A stretch of DNA of 64,000 nucleotides from Haematococcus lacustris (taxonomy: Eukaryota; Chlorophyta; Chlorophyceae; Chlamydomonadales; Haematococcaceae), in contig JASKMD010000016.1 in NCBI GenBank assembly GCA_030144725.1, positions 2,721,567 to 2,785,566 on the forward strand, read 5' to 3'. Shown here one piece after another: positions 31,738 through 40,349 of this stretch. The position numbers and the translations under genes were made by a program. Under the pieces are notes generated by a model, which made no database searches, had not been told where the DNA came from, and saw only the letters and a list, made by a program, of their open reading frames with translations. Within the stretch, counting starts at the first letter, position 1; each line of letters begins with the position of its first letter.

Positions 31738-34659
31738 ATGTGTGTGACAAACACGATAATCCTTAGTATATGTTGTTGCCTCGCGTTGCTATTGGCGAGG
31801 AAGAAGAGACGAACCGGTGTGGGTGGGCCTAGAGCAGTGCCGGAGGACCCCGACTTCAACCGCGACGAGGCAGGCCAACCCGACTTGACCGAGGCACAGC
31901 GCAAAAGGAAGGCTTCAGGAGAGGCCCGCGCTGCCCGCAGCAGGGACAATACGTTCCACGCAAGAAAGGCCAAGTTAGCCCACCTCATCGACCACCTCCC
32001 GCAAGCGCTTTGGGACGCCTTCCTTGACAAGGCTGTGCGCCCACGAGTGAAGGCCATAAGCGAGCGGGGGGTAATTGGCAGCCTGCTGTTGGGCTTCCTC
32101 GTGCGCGACTTCTTTACCCTGCACGTAGCCGACCAGCTTGACGCGCAAGGCCAGCCACTGTCATACACAGACACAGACATCCCAGTCTCCGCAGCAGACA
32201 TCCCGAACCTCAACTGCAGGAACCTGTTCCTGCAGCTGTGCCGCGGCCTGCCCGGAGGGGGCGAGAACACTCAGCCGAGTGCAGCAGTCGCTGCCGTGCT
32301 GGCCGCGCACCCCGACCTTAGCGCCCGCCTCGAAGCTATCCCACGCAACCTGTCTGATTCCAACATGGTGGACCACGTCGGCAAGCAGCTGGACACAACT
32401 TTTGGCAACATCCTCACGCTTCTCTTTGCTGGCAGGCTCAAGAAGTCAATGTCCCTGGCCGGGGCCAAGGTCCTGCTGGGCACCAACGAGCACCAGCGCC
32501 GATTCGGGGTGAGGGGGCTGGTTGGTGGGCACCTGCCAGCCTGGTCCAAGCGGCAGTGCACCTACGTGCGCCGGTGTGCGGCTTGGAGGTCACCTGGCTA
32601 CTGCGGGAGGGTGGCGTTGTGGTGACTGCAGCCATGCAGGCTGAGGTGGCTTTGCAGCGGAGCCTACTGGGGCTTGGGGAGGGTGAGAAGGTGGATCATG
32701 ATTGGGTGGAGGATCCTGCAAACCGTGGCCGGCTGCTGCGCCATGCGGTGCACACCACCAGAGAGATGGAGGCAGCCATGGCAGCCTGGCAGCTGGATAT
32801 GGTGCCTTGGGAGCAGTCTCAGCCCACCAACCTGTCGACGAGGCCCCCCCACCCCCCCACTCCCTATGCCCTCACTCCCACCAGCAAGTGCCGTGCTCGG
32901 CACATCTTCATCGACACCCGGGGCCTCTACGGCTTGATGCATGACGCCGGCATGTTGGGGGTGCTGACGGAGGCAGGGGTCACCTCCTTGGACAAGTTCA
33001 GGAACGGTGCCCTACCTGACCCAGCGAGGCCGGGCCACTACATTGCAGGGCCTGAAAACAGCAAGGTGAGTGCTCCTTGCAGTAAGGTACCAGCCTATGG
33101 TGCTCAGGTAGGTATCTTGTGTGCTGTCAGCTGCCTACACAAGCTGATGACGTGCCTTGGTTGTGTTCATGGTGGCTGCAGGTGGCCAGCCGGTGGGATG
33201 CATTGCTGCCTGACCCTCGCCGCCAAAAGCTCGCCAGCCCCAAGCACAAATTCGATCAGGTCGTGCACACCGATGGAGTCGCCATCAGCGTGATGTTCCT
33301 GCGGCCCAAGCCTGCAGCGCCACCCGCAAAGCTGCCGCGGATGGCCAAGGGCATGGGCGCAGTCAACCCGCTGGCCCACCTCCACGCGGAGTGGCTGGGC
33401 GTGGACCCGGGCAAGACGAACATGGCCACGGTGGCGCACGAGGAGCGCAGCGCCGACGGCTCAGTGGTGTCAGTGCGCCACTGGACGCTAACCGCCGGGC
33501 AGTACTACCGCGACAGCGGCATCACACGGCAGACCCAGGCGACCAAGATCTGGCTGGCCACTGTGAAGACGCAGCTCACAGCCCTGTCAAAGGTCAGCAG
33601 CAAGCCCAGCTCGCTGGCCTCGTACCGGCGGTTTGCCGACACCGTCTTGGCGACGTACGATGCCATGTGGGCCGAGGTCTCGAAGCCGCGCTGGGCCAAC
33701 GCCAAATTCAGGCTGTACTGTGGCAAGATGCGCGTGGTGGCTTCGTTCTGGGCCAAGGTAAGGCCCAACAACCCTAACCCACGAGCTAGGCAACAGCCAA
33801 CCAAAGTCAGCTCACCTGGCCAGCTGCTACTGTTGCTGCCTCTGTTGCTGCTGCTATACCTGATCTTGCACATGTGTGCCACTGTGTCTTGCTATATGTG
33901 GCTGCAGGTCAACAAGCAGGCAAAGAAGCTGTGGCCGGACCGCATCCTGGCCCTGGCCTATGGGGCAGCTGACTTCAACGGCAGTGGCACCATTGGCTGC
34001 AGGGGTGTCCCAGTCAGCCAGATGCAGAAGGAGGCAGTGAAGCAGTTCAGGCCAGAGCGTGTGGTGCTGGTGGATGAGTTCCGCACCAGCCGGGTCAGCT
34101 CAGCCGACAACACCCCCAGCGAGACCCTCCTTGACACGCCGCCTGAGTCCTTCAGGTGAGGGGGTTGAGGATAGGGTCAAGGTGAGGGGTTGGCAGGGTT
34201 GGGAGGTGGTGGAGTCAAGGTGACTAGCTAGGGTCAAGATGAGAAATCTTACAAATGTGCATTGCCCCATGTGTCCATGCAGGTGGCTGCGGCCAGTGAA
34301 AAGCATGGCAAAGCGATCCCAAGTCCGGGGCCTGATGTGCTTAACAAGCATCAACAACATCACCAGGTAAGCATTGACCCAACCCTACACATGTGCATGA
34401 CATGAGCATATGCTACATGACATGACACATGAGTTGACGTCATGCCTCTCCCACACCCATGTGCAGGTTCTATGACCGGGACGTGTCAGCCGCGCTGAAC
34501 ATTCGCCGCTGTGCAGTCGGCCCAGGGCCACGTCCCACTGAGCTGTGCTACTGGCCTAACCGCCCGGCCATGCCAAAGCCAGGCCAACCAGGCCAGGATT
34601 GGGTGGAGATACCCGACAAGCCCCTGTTGCGCAAGTGGCAGCGCCAGTTGCAGCAATAG
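31738..34659 (+). CDS. Fanzor (eukaryotic TnpB-like RuvC nuclease)
   Basis: Fanzors are RNA-guided DNA endonucleases related to IS605-type TnpB. Model: join(31738..32508,32589..33065,33182..33757,33908..34155,34283..34366,34467..34659), about 782 residues. The first junction (32509-32588) is the least certain; the others agree in phase. RuvC-I is WLGVDPGKTNMATV (Asp), RuvC-II LVDEFRTSR (Glu), RuvC-III FYDRDVSAALNIRRC (Asp). The Zn finger normally between II and III is degraded: the first CxxC position reads SRVSSADN, and only one Cys remains in VRGLMCLTS. A basic RKKRR near residue 25 could be a nuclear signal. The N-terminal 20 residues (TIILSICCCLALLLA) are hydrophobic and may not be real coding sequence. 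Any guide RNA would be expected overlapping or just downstream of the 3' end. Confidence 0.85.
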
Positions 34660-34888
34660 TCAGCTACAGCTCAAGACAATCCCAACATAAAAAACCAATG
34701 AACCCCTCACAAAGGGGATGTGTGTGGCGCAGGCACAGGCACTGGCACAGGCACACACACCAGAAGGCTGAGCTGAAGTGCGCATTAGGCACACTGTCGG
34801 TAGCCTTTACAATGATGAGCTCGCAGCCCGGTTCGATTCCAACTCATGCTTTATTTTGGTGTAGCATGAGGGCTGTGGGGTTCAGGAG
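34660..34888 (+). other. 3' flank of Fanzor gene (candidate guide-RNA region)
   Basis: Non-coding. Contains a small hairpin, cccctcacaaagggg (34696), and a tRNA-like GGTTCGATTCC at 34834, but the surrounding stems do not form a cloverleaf. In TnpB and Fanzor systems the guide RNA usually extends from the 3' end of the gene to the element end, so this is where one would look; nothing in the sequence proves it. It ends with the CAGGAG duplication of the neighbouring transposon. Confidence 0.35.
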
Positions 34889-37435
34889 GCTACCCCTCCC
34901 ATTGAACCACCACGTAAGGGACATTTGACTTTGCGGCGTGCCTGGTGAGAGTTGAGCTGTCATTTTAACGCGGAACGCCTTACCTTTGCGTTGCGCTTGC
35001 GCCTGCGCGCCCGAGCTGCTGGCACCCTACGGTGACCGGCAGTCTGCCAGGCACGCGAACGGTTTCGCTCTGCGCAATGGGCCTTTGTAATGCTGCTTCA
35101 CAACACCCACAACGCAGGATGCAGAGTTCTCCGCTGCGGTACACTGCGGTACACTTTACGCATGGAGCCCAGTTTTCTCAACGTCATCTTACACAGCTCA
35201 GTCGCACTCTGCCTGCTCATTTAAATGCTGCAGCACCATGTATCGTAGGTCAGCACGCAATGTGTTGGCTGGCACACACAACCCCACTGCCTTGCAATAC
35301 TCGTTTAACATCTTCACGCTCAGCTTCTTGCCCAAGGTGCACAGCTGCATCACGCTGTCTGGTGCAAATGAGCACAGAAGGGTGAGGCACTCATCGTCCC
35401 AATGCTTGTCATCCCTCTTCTGATCGAACATGGGCATGGCTACAAAGGGCTTTGTGATGGAGGGCCTCATACACAAACCCCTTGGTGCGGGGGTCATGCA
35501 TTGGGCACATGCACATGCAGTCTGTGACCACTCAACCTGGATCCATGCAGCAGGGAAGAAGCAGCTATGCATGCTCATAGGGGTGGGGCTGGATGAGTGG
35601 CTGCATGGAGGCTGATGGCATGCTGTATGCCGGCGTATTGACCTCGAAGTGGATGGCCCCCTGCTGCAAGGGTGCGGGGGTGCAAGGACCCTGGTCTCCA
35701 GGTAGTGCTGCCAACTGAGATGTCGAGAAGGGCCTGCAGCACATCATGGCAGGGCAGGTAGCATGGTAGCATGGTAGCATGGCAGGGCAGGTAGCATGGT
35801 AGCTTCACATGTGCCGCATTCATCGTCACCACTCCCAGCCCCACCCCTTGCCGATGCAATTCGCCCCGCTTCTCCCTCCCTTGCTACCTGGGTTGCATGA
35901 TGTACTGTAGCGCAAACTCCAGTCGGCCAAGTTGTACCTCAACATCTTGCAGTATTGACAACTTTAGCATCACCTTGCTATCAGGTTGTGACCGCAGAAG
36001 GCGCAACAGTGTGGGTACTGGCTGTATCTGCTGGAGAACTTCAGCAGCAATTGACCTGCAGCCAAAGGGCAAGGCTGGTGCAGGTCAGGGCATGGCTGGT
36101 GCAAGGCAGGGCTGGTGCAGGTCAGGGCTAAGGAGTGTAAAACGCACCTTGCGGTGGCCGAGTCCTGCTTGGGCATGCTTGGGGGCATGCTCTGCTCGTC
36201 TTGCTCCACAGTGGTGTGTCTGCATGACATCACACACAGGAGAATGACGAGGGATGTTGCCACCAGGATGCTAGGTGGAATGGGCAAAAACAGGCTGCAA
36301 CCTGAGTGTGCAACCGATGCTGTGCATGTCATGTCAGCCCATCATCCAGCAGGGGCACTCACATGATGGGCTGCTGCTCCTCGGCAGGTGAGGTCCGCGG
36401 GTTGGTGGCGGGCCTGGTGAGGATGGAGAGCCCCGGTAGGTGCATCAGTCCCTGCAGCTGAGACTGTGATGGGTTGTGGTCTGGGAGATGGTGGGGGCAG
36501 GGCGCATGGGCTGGCCCAGGCTGTGCAACTGCTTGCGTGGGTGTGGAGCAAAGACTGGGCATGGGCTGCTCCTGCCCCTGCAGCCGCTTGCCCACGGCAA
36601 ACGCAGCCGCAGCAGCCCGAGCGCAAGATCTGTGGGCCAGTGGAACCTGTGCAGGCACCAGGTTGCTGCAGGCCGCGATGACTTCAGCCATCTGGGCTGT
36701 AACCTGGCCAATGGCTTGTAGACTCTGCCCAGAGCGGTAGAAAGCTGCCTCCCCTTCCACATGGATCTCCACCCAGCCAGTGCAGTCAGCTGTTGTAGAC
36801 TTCAAACAACACGCACAGCGGGCAGCATGGGCCCCCTTCCATCTGTAGGGGTGGGATTTGGAGGACAAGCCCATCCCTGCAGGCATGTGCACACGCCAAC
36901 TTCTAAAACCCCTATGAACAAAACTCAACAAGAGTTGAGACTTTGGCAGGGGGTCCATAGTGAGTTCCCTAACCAGTGTCGCAAGGCTGGAGAGTTGCAA
37001 TGAGTTGCATGGTTGTCAGCCGGGCATCAGCAGAGTGGGCAGCATGGAGGAGGGTTAGCCCACCTCTTAGAGCCTAATCAACAAGGGATCGGTGCAGTTG
37101 CCACTGCTGTGCTCCTACTGTGGTCTCCTCCTAGTTTCAGAGCCCCTGGGCCAGCGCATGTTGGTCACGATGTTGGACATGAAATCGGGCTCCTCGCACA
37201 TCGCGCACTATCCATCGCGTTAAACAGGGACTTACTGCTACTGGGTCAGCGTACATCAAGTCCGCAAGCTCTGTAGGGTCGGATACCCGGCAACATGCCC
37301 GACCAGCTCAGCGTGTGGCTCAGCGCGGCAGCATTCCGACGCTTCAATCCGCGTGTACATCCGTGCAGAAATGAGTCCGGAAAAGCCGTTGTCCCTTATC
37401 GTTAGGGGGGTTGGTGGTTCAATGGGAGGGGTAGC
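34889..37435 (-). mobile_element. 2.55-kb DNA transposon with perfect TIRs and 6-bp TSD, carrying a Cys-rich gene
   Basis: The left end GCTACCCCTCCCATTGAACC(ACCA) is exactly inverted at the right end ((TGGT)GGTTCAATGGGAGGGGTAGC), 24 bp. After a 10-bp indel the similarity continues (TAAGGGACA). CAGGAG at 34883-34888 is repeated at 37436-37441. Inside, on the minus strand, is one multi-exon gene. Neither a classical DDE motif nor a tyrosine recombinase motif was recognised, so the superfamily is undetermined. It is inserted between the Fanzor 3' flank and repeat X copy 2. Confidence 0.85.
35198..37000 (-). CDS. Cys-rich transposon protein, short form (C2HC-like N-terminus, SAP-like C-terminus)
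   Basis: Exon-like blocks in order on the minus strand: 36870-36360 (RCACCLKSTTADCTGWVEIH ... AHRSCARAAAAAFAVGKRL), about 36240-36150 (TTVEQDEQSMPPSMPKQD), about 36070-35890 (AAEVLQQIQPVPTLLRLL ... LEFALQYIMQPR) and 35660-35198 (EWSQTACACAQCM ... KKLSVKMLNEYCKAVGL ... LRYMVLQHLNEQ). Each aligns with the larger gene at 44560-47416: CxxC...G(W/F)V..H..GE...AH(R)xC(A/V)R at the N-terminus, W(S)xTACAC at the C-terminus, followed by a helix pair that resembles a SAP DNA-binding motif. The CVCRTCC block of the larger paralogue is absent, so this may be an internally deleted version. Splice sites are not fully resolved. Function unknown; location inside a TIR element suggests a transposition role. 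Confidence 0.55.
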
Positions 37436-37441
37436 CAGGAG

Positions 37442-37470
37442 CTGGATTGCATAGCTAAAATGGCAAAAAA
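37442..37470. other. short duplicate of the rhodanese start region
   Basis: On the minus strand this reads ATGCAATCCAG, the same eleven bases that begin the rhodanese coding sequence (30843 downward), then diverges. Between it and repeat X is an 18-bp A-rich insertion. So the duplicated block X extended to the rhodanese ATG. Confidence 0.6.
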
Positions 37471-37722
37471 TGGCCAAAAACGTACGACGAACTCAAGCAC
37501 TGCAACACGAGATGCCACACTAGCTTCAACGCTAGTAGAATGCTGCTGAGAGATAAGTAGGAGATACTGTGGGTGCATGGGCAAAAGCAATTGTTGTGAA
37601 TCGTTCTTGTGAATGTTCTATGCTGTCTGCTTGGATGATGGAAGATGAAGGTATACAGTGATTTGTACATGCTGCTGCGGCCTCTAATTTGCTGCTGCGG
37701 CCTCTAATTTGCAACGCGATAC
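37471..37722. repeat. repeat X, copy 2
   Basis: Direct repeat of 30848-31099. Here it is followed by ATAA (37723-37726) and then by GGTCACCCCCGCC..., the reverse complement of the sequence that precedes the second Fanzor copy. Confidence 0.9.
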
Positions 37723-37726
37723 ATAA

Positions 37727-37752
37727 GGTCACCCCCGCCATTGACCCCGCAA
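37727..37752 (-). repeat. 26-bp sequence Y, inverted copy
   Basis: The reverse complement reads TTGCGGGGTCAATGGCGG then GGGTGACC. It differs by one base from 51081-51106, which immediately precedes ATAAGCGAG of Fanzor copy 2. Candidate terminal inverted repeat of the Fanzor element, or the two sides of a target. Confidence 0.8.
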
Positions 37753-38160
37753 ATGTGAGACGGTCTGGGGCGCGAATCTCCGTGTAGCTCGCGACAAAGT
37801 TTTGGCGCAGTTGGGTGTAACAGGCGTATCTGGCACCCCGCAGCCGCAAAACACTAGCTCAGATCGGCGCCCGCCCAAACCTGACCTGTGCTTTCCGCTC
37901 CTAAAAGACTCACGCACATCATAAGGCGAGGCTGGCAGTCCTTCTACGAACGCCGTAAGCCAACGGCACAAGTGCAGTACGCCTGCTTGCATGTCAGTGC
38001 ATGGAGCATATAGTTCGTGCATATGCGCACAAGTCAGCAAGCTGGCACCCCTTACCTCACTTACGTTGCGGCATGACTCTATGTAAATGTAAGCTGCCTT
38101 ATGACAGCGCTACATCATCACTTGGCAATATGTTGTCGGGATGCCTCGGGATGGCTCTGG
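37753..38160. other. unassigned, possible minus-strand exon
   Basis: A minus-strand frame (38040-37729) reads HLCRWLTAFVEGLPASPYDV and GGRRSELVFCGCGVPDTPV. It looks protein-like but matches nothing I recognise. Otherwise no feature. The last five bases, TCTGG, are the Gypsy-2 target duplication. Confidence 0.3.
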
Positions 38161-38461
38161 TGTAAGGGCGCGCTCCGCGTAGTCCCTTAGTGTCGTCTGG
38201 GCTGTCGCGGTTAACCCGAGGCAGCTACAGGATAATCGGTCACACCGCATTAGTGTGAGTTGGCAGGTAAAGCCTAGCAGCGTAAGCTGTGAGGACAGCT
38301 GGTTCGATTCCAGGGGGCCCCGTTCTAAGCCCTAGCCTTCTCACGGTGGTGCCTTGTGGCCGACCCTTACAGTACCCGCGGCTCGAGTGCCCTCGCGGCC
38401 GGCTCAGTGTTACATATGGTTCAAACGGTCCAACGTCGCCTTTATGAGGCTGCACGTTACA
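38161..38461 (+). repeat. Gypsy-2 5' LTR (301 bp)
   Basis: TGTAAGGGCG...CACGTTACA. Includes a perfect B-box-like GGTTCGATTCC in a self-complementary arm (agctggttcgattccag). Followed by AG and the primer-binding site TGGTTTCCGACCGAT at 38464. Confidence 0.95.
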
Positions 38462-38463
38462 AG

Positions 38464-38479
38464 TGGTTTCCGACCGATA
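38464..38479 (+). promoter_or_regulatory. primer-binding site, Gypsy-2
   Basis: TGGTTTCCGACCGAT, two bases after the LTR; same sequence as in Gypsy-1 and in the TRIM. Confidence 0.75.
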
Positions 38480-38639
38480 AGCCAGTTACTGTAAACACTC
38501 CGCCTCGACCATGTAAAAGATGGTTCGAAGTGTTTGCGTGTCTTACACAGTCACTGCAGAGGATTAGGCTCGCGCTAAGCGCTCTTAAACAAAGCCTCGA
38601 AACACACAAAACATCGAGCTCGCCGAAATGGGGCCGAGA

Positions 38640-40300
38640 ATAAGGCATATCTGGAGACTCTCTATGAGCGGGCCCGTGCATTGTAGGATATGTCGACCTT
38701 GCAGGCGAGCGTGACAGTGGCGGAAAAGCTGGCGAGCGGGACTTGCCTAGTGAGCAGCTCCGGCCGGCCTCCTGGCCCGCGAGGACCTCCTGGGCGCTAT
38801 TCACGCAGAGCCTTGCCGCTGCTGAAGCCGTTGCTGCTGGGGTAAGTCGCGCTGATGCTTTTGCTTTTGCGCCCCAGCCGGTCTCATCAGCCCTCCATGC
38901 AGGCAGAAATGCAGCCTTGCAATACTGTGGCTAGCATCTTCGACATGCAATGTTTCACTGCTCGTCGACCTGCTGCTAATGCTGGTGTACCCCAGTCTGC
39001 TTGCTTGCAGGAGGCTGGTCCCCAGCCTGCAGGTGGGTCTACATATCCCCATGCTTCTGTTGCAGCCCTAATAGGTAATGGCACCTTTGCTGCCCAGCCT
39101 GCTGCTCAGCCTGCTGCCCAGCCAGCTATGCACAGTGTTGCTGTTGTTGCACCCAGACTGCTTGCTTGCAGGAGGCTGGTCCCCAGCCTGCAGGTGGGTC
39201 TACAGGTCCGCATGCTTATGCTGCAGCCCATGAAGGTAATGGTACCTCTGCTGCCCAGCCTGCTGCCCAACCTGCTGTGCACAATGCTCCATGCACTACT
39301 GCTGCTGCTGCATCTGTTGCACGTGCTGCATGCACTGTTGCACAAGCCACAGTGGCCCAGGTGCTCCTGCCTATGGCAGGACTCCCGTAGGACAGAGCCC
39401 TAGCAGGCCTGTCCCCAAGCCATCAGCATCTATTGCTGCAATCTGTCAGAAGTATGTTGGGTGTTCAGGTGGCTCTGCCCCACTCCCACCTGCTGCTGTG
39501 CCTCTGGCACCTGACACTGTGGTGCACTCCCACAGGGGCTTGCCCCCTGTTGAGCGTTGGTCTGATAACAGCCTTGCTCAGGGTAATTGTGCTGTCACCT
39601 TCCTTAAGGATCTGGAGGTGCAATGTGCTAACAATAACCTTAATCCTGCCCTTGCACTGCCATCCTCATGTTCAAGTCCATCAGGTATTCAGGTGCCTTG
39701 ACACACAGTGGGTATACCCCATGGGACTATCTTTGCAAGCACTTCATTGAGATGGTAGGGGAGGTCTGTGACTGACCTTAACCATGCTCATGGCCAGCTA
39801 ATCAACTCTAAGCTGTTGTGCATGTCTCTAAGTGTGACCCTGCAGGAGTACATTACAAACTTCAGCAATACCATCACTTTGTGTGGTACAGGGTGCATGA
39901 ACATGGCATTGACTGTGGTCACTGTTTAGAGGGGCCTCACCCCCCAGCTGGCCCAGTGGCAAAGGACTTCATGTCCTTGGCACACCCCACTCTTGACGAT
40001 GCTGTGGCTTCAGCCATGGACAACCACAAGGGCAATGTAGCTGCTGCTGGTTCTGGGGTCACCCCAAGCAAGTGTGGTGGTGTTAGTGTTGTGGCTGCTG
40101 TTCGTCCGCAGATCGCCGCCGTCCGGGCAGCCCTCACTCTTACTCTGGCCTGGTCACTCCGGCCGCGCCGGTGGCGCTGGTGGCTCCGCCGCTCCCCGTG
40201 CCTACCCTGCAGCTCCCACGGCTCCGCCGTCTGCTGCCCCGCCTACCGCGGTATGATGTGTTTTTGGGTGATGACTGGCTGTATGCTGTAACCCCACACA
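38640..40300 (+). pseudogene. decayed gag and protease start of Gypsy-2
   Basis: No long frame. Fragments in several frames include Ala/Gln/Pro-rich repeats (QPAAQPAAQPA, 38990-39290, a local duplication of about 165 bp) and LPPVERWSDNSLAQGN. A gag-like stretch reads SGYTPWDYLCKHFIEM then LQEYITNFSNTITLCG with stops between. YDVFLGDDWLYA at about 40250 is a second copy of the retropepsin C-terminal motif found in frame at 40617. So gag is dead although pol is intact: the copy needed helper Gag to move, or decayed after insertion. Confidence 0.6.
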
Positions 40301-40349
40301 CTCATTCATCGGCACCGACTTTGCTGTCAAGCACGCACTGCCATAGAGC

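Noticed and set aside
34760..34850. tRNA gene
   Set aside because: GGTTCGATTCC is B-box-like, but T-stem and acceptor-stem pairing fail and no D-arm is found.
35198..37000. guide-RNA partner or accessory gene of the Fanzor
   Set aside because: It lies in its own transposon with separate TIRs and TSD, so adjacency to the Fanzor is explained by insertion.
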